A stretch of DNA of 64,000 nt from Tridacna crocea (GCA_943736015.1 OX031062.1:29361462-29425461), one strand, 5' to 3'. Positions 1-11,358 are shown, counted from the first letter of the stretch. The notes: generated from the letters alone by a model not told the origin. Program-made: numbers and translations.

Positions 1-214
1 ACACAAGTCCTACTTTTGACACCCCTGAGAAAGAAGCCTTTTGAAAGCACTGGGAAAAGGAGAAAATGCTGGTAACCAGCATTTTCTCCTTTTCCCACAG
101 TGTTTTCTACCCTTCCCAGAACAAATTTCAGTTCTTCAGTCACCTTTATTTTGTCGTCTGCAAATGCTTTCAATTTGGACCAGTCTAAAATTTTCTTGTG
201 TGGTATAGAGTTAA
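1..214 (+). mobile_element. Family A element (left end cut by window)
   Basis: Family A is defined here: TTAACYCTTTACCA ends, ~230 bp, central palindrome AACATTGTGGGAAAAGG / ATGCTGGTTACCAGCAT. Plus means the end GTCTAAAATTTTGTCG lies at the right. This copy has the full core, right end ...GGTATAGAGTTAA. Confidence 0.9.
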
Positions 215-339
215 AGAACATTATGTTACAAGCAGTTCTGCGACAATTCTTATCAAATTTTATTCAATTATAAATTCTTATTTCACAAAGATCAGTGTTA
301 CTTCACAAGGATGTCTTTAATCACCAGCTTCAACTTTGT

Positions 340-572
340 TTAACTCATTACCAAACGACAAAATTTTAGGTTTGTCCACCATATCAAAAGCATTTGCAGA
401 CAACAAAAATAAAAGTGACTGAAAATTTGACATTTGTTTTGTGAAAGGTTGAAAACATTGTGGAAAAAGGAGAAAATGCTGGTGACCAGCATTTTCTCCT
501 TTTCCCACAATGTTTTCTATTGGCTTTTCTCTCAGGGTCATTAAAAGTAGGGATTGTGTGGTAATGGGTTAA
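340..572 (-). mobile_element. Family A element
   Basis: Complete, both TTAA ends; core centre GGTGACC instead of GGTTACC. Confidence 0.92.
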
Positions 573-740
573 GGAAAGTCCCTAATGTGGGTAGTTTATA
601 CCATTGTCTCAAATTTAACCCTTTATGATACAATAAAATTTTACATCTATTGGAAATGAAAGCAATTGCAGCTTTTCCGATACTGTTTTCAAAAGCCTTC
701 TCCCTCTGGGTTGTTAAAACTCATAGGTGTTTGGTAAAAG

Positions 741-953
741 GTTGACCCTTCACCAGACAACAAAAGTTTTTAGCCTTGTTGAAACTTTGTTAACTTTAAA
801 TGTGGCACAAATGGTGCAATTTCTCTTAGATAGGGTAGGAAATATTGTGAGAAATGGAGAAAATGCTGATTACCAGCATTTTCTCCTTTTCCCACAATCT
901 TTTCTACAGCTTCTTTTCCAAGGTCGTTAAAAGTTGGCACTGTGTGGTAAAGG
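741..953 (-). mobile_element. Family A element, diverged ends
   Basis: Core largely intact (ATGCTGATTACCAGCAT) but the outer parts are eroded. A hairpin-less fragment of another copy lies just left (615-740). Confidence 0.75.
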
Positions 954-981
954 AGGATTTACTTTGACAGTCAAAACTTAC

Positions 982-1060
982 CTGTTCTGCCTTTGTTATC
1001 TGTGACATTAACATTCACCCCAAATGACAACAACAATAATACTGCTTCAGAGTGGTTTTC
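982..1060 (-). CDS. ANKRD16: ANKRD16 coding exon 6 (last exon in the window)
   Basis: Reads ENHSEAVLLLLSFGVNVNVT followed by DNKGRT, the start of a last ankyrin repeat, equal to human [20 protein letters not shown]. The acceptor is TTGCAG|GAAAAC and the donor ACAG|GTAAGT. It ends in phase 1. No further exon is recognisable between here and the window start, which holds only repeats, so the terminal exon or exons and the poly(A) site lie off the left edge. Confidence 0.87.
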
Positions 1061-1261
1061 CTGCAATTATATCCATACAGAATATTATGCTGTAGCTTTC
1101 CTAATGCTTGTATTTGATTCCAGTGGTGCAAGAAAAATTTAATATAGTGCTTGATCCTGGGTTGTTAAAACTGGGGATTTTTTGTATGGGAAACCATCTA
1201 CTTAAGAAGCAGTAACTTTAAAATTACACTTGATTTTATACTCGGGTATTTGAATTTTTTA

Positions 1262-1491
1262 TTAATCCTTTACCAAACAACAAGATTTAAGACAGGTCCA
1301 AATCGAAATCATTTGCAAACGACACAATAAAAGTGACTGAAAATTTGAAATTTGTTTTGTGAAGGGTAGATAACATTGTGGGAAAAGAAGAAAATGCTGG
1401 TTACCAGCATTTTTCTCCTTTTCCCACAATTTTTTCTATAAGCTTCTTTTTCAGGGTCTTCAAAAGTAGCGATTGTGTGCTAGTGGGTTAA
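1262..1491 (-). mobile_element. Family A element
   Basis: Complete; one extra T in the core right arm. Confidence 0.9.
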
Positions 1492-1989
1492 GAACTGCTG
1501 ATACTAAAGAAGGAATAGATCAGCATTTGGCAAAAAATTAACCCCTGAAAGAGAAATTACCAAAACTAAAAGGCACATGCGTACAACAAGAGAGAAATAC
1601 AGCAAAAGAGAAAAAATTCTATTAAAACTTGATAGTGTGCAGAATGGCTGAGATTTAAGTTACCTGATTAGTGTGTAAATGTAGATTATCATATGGTGAG
1701 AGGCATTAAAAAAAAAAAACCCTCAAAATAGACAGAATGACAACAGTGACTTCTTTGAAGGTAGCGGGACAATTACATTCATTTTGTATCTGTCATTATC
1801 TGTGTAACCTTGCAGCTGCAAGATGCAACATTTGGCATGAAGACACAAAAAAGAGGACAGTTTCATGAAATAGAAGAGACAATGGATTAAAAATTGGCTT
1901 AAAAGATGCATAGGTGTATCCTCAAGTGTTTTCAGCTGTAACTGTACTGGATTTATAAATTTTCTGTGACAAACATTTCACTTGTTTTA
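1492..1989. other. ANKRD16 intron 5 sequence without features
   Basis: AT-rich, no exon, repeat family or RNA gene recognised. Confidence 0.6.
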
Positions 1990-2215
1990 TAACTCTTTAA
2001 CACATGACAAAATTGAAAACTTTTCCAAATTGAAAGCATTTGCAGACAACATTTAAAATGTGGTTAAAATAATGGAATTTGTTATTGATTGGCTAGAAAA
2101 CATAGTGGGAAAAGAAGAAAATGCTGGTAACCAGCATTTTCTCCTTTTCCCACAATGTTTTCGAAAGGCTTCTCCTTCAGGCTCGTTAAAACTCGGGATT
2201 GTGTGGTCAACTCGA
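1990..2215 (-). mobile_element. Family A element beside ANKRD16 exon 5
   Basis: Ends about 15 bases from the exon 5 donor; hairpin arms intact, right end lost TTAA. Confidence 0.85.
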
Positions 2216-2230
2216 AATATAGATATCAAC

Positions 2231-2392
2231 CTTTGCGGCTACATGTAAAGCTGTTACATCACTTCCTACACATGGGCTGTCTGGTTTTATGCCACAGTCT
2301 TGAACCAGGAACCTAATGGACTCTGTGGCACCAGCCTGGGCAGCAAGATGTAAGGAGGTCCTTCCAAGGTTATCAACCATATTAACATTGGC
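2231..2392 (-). CDS. ANKRD16: ANKRD16 coding exon 5
   Basis: Exactly 54 codons: ANVNMVDNLGRTSLHLAAQA, then GATESIRFLVQDCGIKPDSP, ending DVTALHVAAK. Human has the parallel DEAIRFLVSELGVDV...TALHYAAK. The acceptor is TTGAAAG|GCC. The donor AAG|GTTGAT is a weaker match to consensus than the others, but the joined phase and the homology on both sides support it. A family A copy lies a few bases beyond the donor. Confidence 0.87.
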
Positions 2393-2627
2393 CTTTCAAA
2401 ACAGAAATATATGTACAATTTAGTCTCAGAAATAGTTAACTATTTACTACACAATCCCAACTTTTAACAACCCTGAGAAAAAAGCCTTTTGAAAACATTG
2501 TACAAAAAAGGAGAAAATGCTGGTTTACAACAGCATATTCTCTCATCAAAATATTTTCTACCATTAACAAAAGAAATCTTAAATTTTCAGTTACTTTTAT
2601 TTTGTCATCTGCAAATGCTTTCAATTC

Positions 2628-3866
2628 GAATGGCGGTCAAAAGCCCCTCCGGTCATAATCCCCTTCCCCCAAAACAGGTATGGCGGTCAAAAGCCCCTTC
2701 ACAATTTTACAAGGGCGGTCATTATCCCCTTCATCAAATTTTAAAGGTGGTCAAAAGCCCCTTTGCAATTTCGCAAGGGTGGTCATTATCCCCTTGATCC
2801 AATCTTTCGGGTGGACAAAAGCCCCTTTACATGGGCTAGCGTTTCCCTTTGTGATTTCTAACGAAGAAATAAAATAATTTCAGTGTCGTACCTGTGCCAG
2901 CATCCCTATCCCCTGGCCCCCCCCCCTTATTTTTTGGCTGGATGGTGATTTACTCATTAAAATTGTTTCCTGTCGGTCTTATACATACGTATACATTCAA
3001 CATGTAAACGAGTGATCACTTTGTACCATAACAGATAATTATCTTAATCCGTCCTCAGTTTATCTGATTCATTTCAATAGATGTTGGTTGGTTGTATTGG
3101 GGGTTTACACCACTTTAACAGCTAAGGTCATATCATGGCAGTTGGTGACACGCATGTGTTTCCTGGTTTTCTCACACCAGTACTTATACAACTTTCTTTC
3201 CAAAGCCACCAACTACTTTTCCCAAATGCTTCAGCAGAGATGAGAGGCGAAATTATGCCGGAAAGAATGTTCGCCTCAACCGGATATCGAACTCATAACC
3301 ACTAGGTCATGAGTCCGACACGTTCACCACTGAGCCACCTGTTGACCATTGGCATTTAAACGGTTATGTGAGTAAGTAAGCAGCCAGTGGCCTGGGAAAA
3401 AATTGCCGACTAATGCAAAAAAGCACCCTGTAAAAGTATTGATAGGTACATTGGCAGCCACGATATAAATCAAACAATGTTGAAAACGGCGTTGAACATT
3501 ACAATCAATCAACAATCATCAATTCTAGATCTACATCCGATAATTTCACACATTAGTCTATATTTTACAAGTATTCTATTTCAAAGCGATTATCAGACTT
3601 CATGTCTACGGAGGGAATAATGTCGGCATGGTTACCATTCATAGGGACTTTTGTCTGCTACTGATAAAGGGGCCTTTGAACGCCATTAAAATTTGATAAA
3701 GGGGATAATGACCGCCCTTGCGAAATCGCAAAGGGGCTTTTGACCACCTTTAAAATTTGATGAAGGGGATAATGACCGCCCTTGCAAATTTGTGAAGGGG
3801 CTTTTGACCGCCTTACATGTTTTGGGGGTAGGGGATAATGAGCGGAGGGGCTTTTGACCGTTTACC
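2628..3866. mobile_element. MULE-like non-autonomous element, long arrayed inverted ends
   Basis: A 1239-bp element flanked by a perfect 9-bp duplication TTTCAATTC. About 200 bp at each end are inverted copies made of alternating GCGGTCAAAAGCCCC and GGCGGTCATTATCCCC units. Long terminal repeats and a 9-bp duplication are the hallmarks of Mutator-like elements. A SINE lies inside. No transposase is present. Confidence 0.85.
3081..3345 (-). mobile_element. tRNA-headed SINE inside the MULE-like element
   Basis: Read on the minus strand, it has an A-box (GGTGGCTCAGTGG) and a B-box-like GAGTTCGATATCC, the RNA polymerase III promoter of a tRNA-derived head. The opposite end carries the GATGTTGGTTGGTTGTATTG tail. 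Confidence 0.7.
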
Positions 3867-4102
3867 TTTCAATTCAGACCAGTCTAAAATTGTGTTGTTT
3901 GGTAAAGAGTTAACACATTATCACAATCAGAAGGCTATGACTCTAGCAGCAGACCACTTTGAAAAAATAAGTAATTTGTTCTCTAGCACAATGTTTTTCC
4001 ATATGTATTTATGGACCAAAAATCAATCTATGCTGTTCCCATTTTCTACACAAGGATCTCTTCAAAGCTGTCTGCTAATCTAGGGGTTACTCTATTTTTA
4101 TA

Positions 4103-4319
4103 CTTTTCACCAAACAACAAAATATTACAATGATTCAAATTGAATGGACTTGCAAATGACAATACATAGGTTGCTAAAATGATAAAATTTGTCTTTGATA
4201 CATTACAAAAAACTGTGGAAAAGGGAAAAAAAATGTTGGTTAAGCTTTTTCTTCCTTTTCCACAACGCATTACATGCACTTGCAATCATGGTCATAAAAA
4301 TTTATTAATGGGTGGTAAA
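4103..4319 (-). mobile_element. Degraded family A element
   Basis: Order of boxes kept; core altered to AAAATGTTGGTTAAGC with poor pairing. Confidence 0.6.
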
Positions 4320-4509
4320 CAATAAGGAGGTTCTATTAGAAAACTGATTGAGAAAATCTTGACCAAACCCCATGTGCAGGACACTACCAGTATTTGGCTT
4401 TTAGTAGAAAGTATCTGAAAAAATGTCTACAATATCTTTCTTAGTGGTTTGTTTGTTTTACAAAAAAATCTCTTTTTTTTCCCTTTTCCACAGGGCCATT
4501 ACCCTTACC

Positions 4510-4722
4510 ATGCAATTCCAAATTTTCACAACCACAACAAAGAAGCCTTTTGAAGACATTTTGAGAAAAGGTGAAAATAGTGGTAACCATTGTTTTCTCC
4601 TTTTCCCACAATGTTTTCTAACCATGGAGAAAATATTCCAGCTTTAGATTTACTTGTAACTTTCAGTCTGCAAATACTTTCAATCTGGGCAAGTCTAACC
4701 TCTGTCTTTTGGCAAGAAGTTT
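4510..4722 (+). mobile_element. Degraded family A element
   Basis: Core TAGTGGTAACCATTG shows paired changes near the centre; right end lacks TTAA. Confidence 0.65.
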
Positions 4723-5004
4723 TCACACCTACATTGGTACCATAGGCATGAAAAGTCACACCTTTTACAACTCTCCCATGTAACATTTACAGGTACAATT
4801 TCACAGTAGTATAAAAATACACAGGAATGGATGTTCCAAATGTGTGAGATTTCCAAGCATAGAGACATGGGCTGGCAAATAAAAGCCAAATAATGTCAGA
4901 TTCTTTTCATCTCATGACAGTATCTCATATTATGTTTGATCAGAACTTTCAAAACCATACATGCACACTTCGTTATTTCCATGAGTTTTTAAAACCTAAT
5001 TCAC

Positions 5005-5130
5005 TTCTCTGAAGTATAAAATGACATCACTTATGATGTCACACTATGCTTTTTATCTCTAACAAGTGTAAGATCATTCGTAATGCGTACATTACATTGA
5101 AAACAAGGGAAGTAATGGATTAAAATATTA
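5005..5130 (+). repeat. Dispersed repeat F, copy 1
   Basis: Has AAATGACATCAC...GATGTCAC, then TACATTACATTGAAAACAAG. The same order occurs at 63.2 kb. Confidence 0.5.
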
Positions 5131-5151
5131 CATGAAAAGAAGTTATATTAC

Positions 5152-5303
5152 TTTATGTTCTCTAATCAGGACTTTGGCAACATCCAAATGTTCAGCCCTT
5201 ATGGCATCCATCAGAGGAGTACTTCCACAACTGTCCTTGGTGTCTGTCTCATAGCAACAGTTGTCAAGGAGATATTGAACCAAAACTGTGTGTCCATGTA
5301 GTG
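5152..5303 (-). CDS. ANKRD16: ANKRD16 coding exon 4
   Basis: Reads (A)LHGHTVLVQYLLDNCCYE, then CGSTPLMDAIRAEHLDVAKV, ending LIREHK. It corresponds to the human MHGHLEAVKVLL...[21 protein letters not shown] segment. The acceptor is TTTCAG|CACTAC and the donor AAA|GTAATA. The exon ends in phase 0. Intron 4, on its downstream side, holds the 1.2-kb MULE-like element nested in a family A copy. Confidence 0.9.
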
Positions 5304-6090
5304 CTGAAATTGTATGTTTGTAGAAATGCTAAAATTTTTAGAAATGTACTAACCTTTAGACTGCTAAGCCTGACTTAAGATAGTATTGCATACAGTGTAG
5401 ACACAGACTAGGCAACACAGAATGTGTACAATCTACAGTACTTCACACAGCAATTTTTTCCATCAGAAAATAATTACGGTTTTAAGCTATGTTCTACTAT
5501 CAGCTGTTTTTGTCAACTCCTGAAATACTGGTAAATAAAATTTCCCCCTTTTCCCATAATGTTTTCTTCCCTTCTGAAGGCAAAGTTCAGATTTTATGCC
5601 ATGCTTAATTTGGCACCTACAAGCGCTTTCAAAGCGAACAAATAAAATTTTGCTATTTCGTAAAACATTAAAGAGGTTACTGGAAAAAGGTGACTTATAC
5701 TTATAAATAATGAAAAGAGATGCTTGCTTTTCCTTATGAACATGAATAAATCTTATCCTCTCATTATTCTGGAACAAGTTTACTGACAATTTTAACTATA
5801 AATTTTGGGCACTTGTTCAATCCTCTTTATGTCAGTCTGTTCATTCCAATAGCATATAGAACAACTGTTGAACATCGCCCATGATGATGGGCTCAATAAT
5901 TTAGAAGAGTTTAAAATACTGGTTGTGCATTGCATCAAATATCAGCTGTTGGAAATTATACTTTAACTGTTTTCTGTTTTGAAGATGTACTTCACATATT
6001 CTTTCTAAAGTATTTTCATTATCAATTCTCTACCAGACAACAAAGTTCAGATTTACTCCCTTCAACAGCACAGCATTTGCATGCTTCAAT

Positions 6091-6324
6091 TTAACACTTT
6101 ACCAAAAACTCTCCGTTTTTTACCACCTAAAGGAAGAGTCCTTCTGAAAACATTGTGGGAAAAGGAGAAAATGCTGGTAACCAGCATTTTCTCTTTTTCC
6201 CCACAATGTTTTATATTCTAAAGTGAAGTTTTAATTTTTGAGTCACATTTATTTTGTCACCTGCAAAAAATTAATACTTTCAGTTTGGACAAGTATAAGA
6301 TTTTGTTGTTTGATAAAGAGTTAA
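6091..6324 (+). mobile_element. Family A element in ANKRD16 intron 3
   Basis: Complete TTAA-to-TTAA copy 71 bases from the exon 3 donor; hairpin intact with one extra C. Confidence 0.9.
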
Positions 6325-6395
6325 ATGTGACTCAAATGATTATATTTGTTTAATTATTTGGTAAAAAAGATTAATTAGGTATGAAAACAATTTAC

Positions 6396-6493
6396 CAGCA
6401 GTGTGTAATGGTGTTCTTCCATTTTTACTTACAGTACTCCACAAACTTTTATTCCACATCAGCAGATTCTCTATGACAGGTACATAGCCTTCT
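6396..6493 (-). CDS. ANKRD16: ANKRD16 coding exon 3
   Basis: Translates as EGYVPVIENLLMWNKSLW then SKNGRTPLHTA, one ankyrin repeat aligned with the human EGDPLILQYLL...RRTPLHTAA segment. The acceptor TTGCAG|AGAAGG completes an AGA arginine codon split with exon 2. The donor is GCTG|GTAAAT. Confidence 0.9.
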
Positions 6494-7115
6494 CTGCAAG
6501 TAGAAAAAACATAGAAACATCAATTTGTGCTTTACTCTGAATAGTTTTTAAATGCTTCTTCATTTTATTCTCAGGTATAAGGAGACCTTGATCAAATGTG
6601 GAAAGTATCAGGCCTGTCAATGTATGTGGAAAAAGACTGCCATCATCTTGGGTGAAATACACCGCCTTTTTCAACAAGAAGACTTTCAGAGAAAGATCTT
6701 TCAACTCTGCTGGTGTAATACTGAAAAGTAGAGGAAAGTAAAAAACTGGTGGAACAAATGAAGAAATGAATATTCATAGCATTCTCCATTTTTCAGACTG
6801 TTTTCAAATGTCTTGGAATGCATCTTACACAGTTTATTGCATGTAGAAAAACTTGAGAGAGTTGGCTAATCAAACCTTGTTGTGTGCATGTAGAATATTA
6901 CTTAGAGTAATGAAACAGTAACAACTACAGCTGTCAGTGAATGTGACTAATACTGCCAGCGCTTTGACAGAAAAAAAGTGTCAAGTTCAAAGGAAGATAA
7001 TTCCTCAACCAGGAAGAGTATTTTGTACACAGTATTTTGTACACAGACGGACACAAGGATGGACACACAGACTGATGGACAGACACATGGAGAGACAGGC
7101 TGATTCCAGTATACC

Positions 7116-8507
7116 CAGGGTTCCCGCTGGGCTTCGCATTTGGCGCCATTTGCGATAGATTTTTAAAACTGGCGCAAGAAAATGCTGATTGGCGAAAATG
7201 ACTGGCGCTGATATTTCTCCTATCGGGGTGCCGTACATTGTGATATTGGTCCCTTTCAACGCATTGCATGGATGAATTACCGCTAATTCATCGCTAAGGT
7301 CAAGTTAGCAGGGATAAACTGCGGCATCGACGTAATGCACGTTAGTTTACAGATCGGTAACAAATTTACAGCCGACTATCCGAATATACGTACACTTCCG
7401 ATAACAAACTTCTGGCTAGTGTCAGTTAATTTGGCAAAACTGTAAGAAAGTTAAAGTATCGAAGACCAGAGTCCTATATAAATCGTGAATATTTCTCAAT
7501 ATCAAAATTAATCATAACTGCAGTAGAATCGATATATTCTGTGTTAAATTAATATACCGCGGTTTCCGAAATGCCGACCGCGTCGGCAGTGACTAAACCC
7601 CGGACGGTCATGTTATCGTCGTCCTCGAAGTTTTCTCTGTCGTTTTTCCTGCATTAATCGCCCACCTTTCGAAAAACTTGTTTGGTTTTTAACATTTTAA
7701 CTTATGAATGTTTCAAAATGTAAAAAGTTCCCTCATGAACATTTTTTCTAGATCTAGAAATTTCTCTTAATGAACAATTTCTTCTTTTGTAAGATTTTTT
7801 CTCATGTTGACTTTGTTGTTTGATTTTTTACCATTTAGACCTCTATCTGTTTCATAAAAGTCTCTCTTTAGAATTTTGTTACAACAGATGAAATGGTTAT
7901 CAATGACCTATTTCTGCTTTTGTCATAGTGGTTTTTCAAATTTTAATGACAGATCTAATGGTACTTAAACTTAATACATAGTGATTTATCATTGTTAGCA
8001 AAACTAAGTTTTGGAAAATTGGAATATGTTCACACATTCAACATGGATACAAGTAATCAAATCAGATAAAAACAAATGTTTTCTTGTTTATATTATTGCT
8101 CCTGACACAACCATGCAGTGGTAACTTATTGACCAATCCTTTGTGATTGTGTTTTTTCATGGAGTAAAATTCTCATTGACAGTTTGAACAGACCTAGATA
8201 GGACTGCATATCTGTGTCTTCTGATCTAGATCTGTTGCAACTGTCAAATACGTACTCAATTGATGATTAGCAAACAAAAAGTAAACTAAACTCTGTTTTC
8301 ATTTATTATGAGAATGTCACTCATTATACAAAAGATGAATATTTTGTAAGTGTATATGGGCCAGAGGCCTAAATACTTGAATAAAGATATAGATTGATTG
8401 ATTTTAAGATTGGCACCAACTGGCTCCAATTATTTCAATTTGGCGCAAACTTTTCTCATTTGGCGAAAGTGATGGCGCAAGAAAAAAAGCAGCCAGAGGG
8501 AACCCTG
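7116..8507. mobile_element. hAT-like non-autonomous element with TGGCGC subterminal motifs
   Basis: 1392 bp bounded by CAGGGTTCCC...GGGAACCCTG ends. Both flanks share ATACCC, though a clean 8-bp duplication is not seen. Within ~110 bp of each end the motif TGGCG(C/A) recurs in inverted orientation, as expected for transposase-binding repeats. The interior is AT-rich with no coding match. Confidence 0.7.
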
Positions 8508-8550
8508 ATACCCACGAAAACACTCGTTTTGCGGGAATATAATGAAGTTA

Positions 8551-8745
<195 letters not shown>

Positions 8746-8797
8746 CTAGCAACCAATATTTTCTCCTTTTTCAACTATCTCATATACCATTTTACCC

Positions 8798-8989
8798 CAG
8801 AGCTCCAGATAGAGGGAGTGACTTTGAATTCAAAATTGGAAATATTAATTGTTCTCCACTAGACCTTATGTTATGGGTACTCATTAGAATCGTCTCGATG
8901 AGACGATTCTAATGAGTACCCACAACATAGAGTTTGGAAAAGGAATAAGGGATTAGAATACCATCACTCCCCTTTTATCTGGAGATCTG
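8798..8989. mobile_element. 192-bp palindromic element
   Basis: Near-complete inverted repeat (CAGAGCTCCAGATAGAGG and CAGATCTCCAGATAAAAGG ends) with a perfect central hairpin of 23-bp arms around TCGA. Flanked by TACCC on both sides. It lies between two degraded family A pieces. Confidence 0.75.
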
Positions 8990-8993
8990 TACC

Positions 8994-9181
8994 CCTTTAC
9001 CAAACAATCCTGAATTAATGACCATGAGGAAGGAAATTTTAAAAACATTGTGCAAACATTGTCCACGATGTTTTATAGCCTATCAAGGACAAGTTTTGTG
9101 ACTTTGGCCAACTTTTATTTGTTGTCTGCAAATGCTTTGAATTTGGACCAGTCTAAAATTTTGTCATTTGGAAAAGAGTTA
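8994..9181 (+). mobile_element. Family A element lacking the hairpin
   Basis: Left boxes and right AAAATTTTGTCATTTGG are present, but the core has collapsed to AACATTGT...ACGATGTT. Confidence 0.75.
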
Positions 9182-9199
9182 GAGACATTTTAGCATCAC

Positions 9200-9398
9200 T
9201 TAACCCATTACCACTACTTTTGACGCCCCCGAGAAAGGAGCCTTTTGAAAACACTGTGGGAAAAGGAGGAAATGCTGGTGACCAGCATTTTCTCCTTTTC
9301 CTACAGTGTTTTCTACCCTTCCCAGAACAAATTTCAGTTTTTCAGTCACCTTTGTCGTCTGCAAATGCTTTCAATTTTCTTGTCTGGTAAAGAGTTAA
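9200..9398 (+). mobile_element. Family A element
   Basis: Core reads AACACTGTGGGAAAAGG paired with CCTACAGTGTT: a T-A to C-G change is present on both arms. Missing ~15 bases near the right end. Confidence 0.9.
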
Positions 9399-9587
9399 CC
9401 TGTGAAAGCTTTGGTGACAAACTGTAAATTGCTAGGGGACTTAATTCAAGTTGTACTAATAAAGCAACTCTGACAAAGCTAACTACAATTTGAGACTCCT
9501 TTGCTCACAATGCTGATCAAGATCAGATTAGACTAAACAAAATATGCAGATTGACCATGGATCTATACAGCCACTATATGATTCATT

Positions 9588-9785
9588 AAATGGTGTTTTG
9601 TGTCACTTTCCACTTTATTGCAGTCATATTACTTTGACAGCTCACACTTTCATGTGTTTCCTGGTTTTCATTATTAGGCTAGGGATGCGAAATGTCTTAC
9701 CCAAGGACAACCCCACCAAAAATCCAGTGGATCAAGTGTGGCTTGGACCAGTGACCTCATAATCACGAGTCCTATATTTTACCAC
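9588..9785 (-). mobile_element. Degraded SINE of the same family
   Basis: Shares the GTGTTTCCTGGTTTTC core and the TTGACAGCTCACAC block with the copy at 3.1 kb. The tRNA-like head is only weakly recognisable. Confidence 0.5.
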
Positions 9786-9849
9786 CAAGATATGCAGAAC
9801 CTAGTCGCTATTTGAAATATTTTGACAAAACAAAACTTGACCCATCATG

Positions 9850-10078
9850 TTAACCATTTCCTAAATGACAAATTTTGGACTCTTCAAAACCAAAAAGAGT
9901 TTGCAGACGACAATTTTAGATTTGGAGAAAATTGCAGAAAGTTCTCAAAAAGGGTAGAAAACACTGTGGGAAAAGGAGAAATTGCTCATTATGAGCAATT
10001 TCTCCTTTTCACACAGTGTTTTCAAAAGACTTTTACTGCAGACACATAAAAACCAGGGCTTGTTTGGGAAAGGGTTAA
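9850..10078 (-). mobile_element. Family A/B hybrid element
   Basis: Outer parts are family A, but the core centre is ATTGCTCATTATGAGCAAT, the family B sequence, on both arms. Confidence 0.88.
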
Positions 10079-10354
10079 TGACTGAAAATAAATTTGGCAT
10101 TCTTATCACCCTATAGGCAATAATTAGACAATAATTGTTAAAAAGTCCTCTACCACATCATTCCACTGTAAAAATGACCATTGTAAAGCAGGCTTCCAAA
10201 AACAATGACCATTATAGGGCAAGCCTTCGAAATCATTGTGTTTGGTACGGAGAAAATGCTGGTGACCGTAACTTCTCTTCCAAACAAAGTTTCCTACCAT
10301 TCCTTAGACAAGTCCTATCATTTGAACAGCATTGATGTGTTGTCTGCAAATGTT

Positions 10355-10531
10355 TTAACTCTTTCCCAAATAACAGAATTTTGAACTCACCCAAATTGAA
10401 AGCATTTGCAGACAAGACATCAAATGTGACTCAAAAATTGAAACTTGACTTTATAAGATTAGAAAATATCATGGGAATAGGCTTCTTCCTCTGGGTTGTA
10501 AAGACCAGGAATTTGTTTGGTAAAGGGTTAA
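10355..10531 (-). mobile_element. Family A element lacking the hairpin
   Basis: TTAA ends and the CAAATTGAAAGCATTTGCAG box present; the core is deleted. A second worn fragment with GAGAAAATGCTGGTGACC lies just left at 10238-10354. Confidence 0.75.
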
Positions 10532-10604
10532 AAAAGGACATATTTAAACTTTGAATACTACAAAGAATAAAACTTGAATGAAGTTAACCAACTTTAGTTT
10601 ACAA

Positions 10605-10815
10605 CTGCCAAACAATCGCATATTTTAACATCACTGAGGAAAAAGACTGTTGAAAATACTGTTGGAAAAGGAGAGACTACTGGTAGCAGCATTTTCTCTT
10701 TTTCCAAGAATGTTTTCTTATCTTCCAAAGTCAAATTTAAATTTTTGAGTCTCATTTATTTTGTTGTCTGCAAATGCTTTGAATTTGGGAAAGTCTAAAA
10801 TTTGTAAAGGGTTAA
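10605..10815 (+). mobile_element. Degraded family A element
   Basis: Core reduced to ACTACTGGTAGCAGCAT; right end GGGTTAA intact. A worn hairpin-less piece continues to about 10990. Confidence 0.7.
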
Positions 10816-11019
10816 ATGATAGGTGAAAGAACCCGTTTAAAAACAAAGCAGGAACAGGAAAAAAATGACACATTTCTTCCATTTATCACAATGCTTTCTA
10901 CCCTACCAGTCAAATTGCATTATGCGAGTCAAATGTGTCGTCTGCAAATGCTTTCAATTAGGACATGTCAGGCACTTAATATCACTGGAGGATTCTTAAT
11001 TTTGTAGGTTGATAAAGAC

Positions 11020-11246
11020 TTAACCCTTTACCACTCAATTGACTATTAACACCCCTGAGAAAGAAGCCTTTTGAAAACATTGTGGAAAAAGGAGAAAATG
11101 CTGGCAATCAGCATTTTCTCCTTTTCCCACAATGTTTTCTTCCCTTCCTAACACAAATTTCAATTCTTTAGTCACACTAATTTTGTCATCTGCAAATGCT
11201 TTCAATTTGGACAAGGCTAAAATTTTGTCGTCTGGTAAAGGGTTAA
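11020..11246 (+). mobile_element. Family A element
   Basis: Complete; core centre GCTGGCAATCAGC has a two-base mismatch. Confidence 0.92.
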
Positions 11247-11358
11247 AACCTAGGTCACTCTTCAAGAAATGGATGAATTGTTTGTTAGTTATATTTTCTT
11301 TTCTAGGAAAAATCTTTCCTAGTTGGCATATTAGTTTACTGAAGGTAAATTGTAACCC

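Larger units (their letters stand above)
2436..3913 (+). mobile_element. Family A element split by the MULE-like insertion
   Basis: Left part 2436-2627 and right part 3867-3913 together make one copy, with the GCTTTCAATT box interrupted. The hairpin is partly eroded. Confidence 0.88.

Noticed and set aside
7005-7259. Cys/Ser-rich ORF (SACLSMCLSISLCVHP)
   Set aside because: Encoded by a degenerate GGACAGACAC microsatellite.
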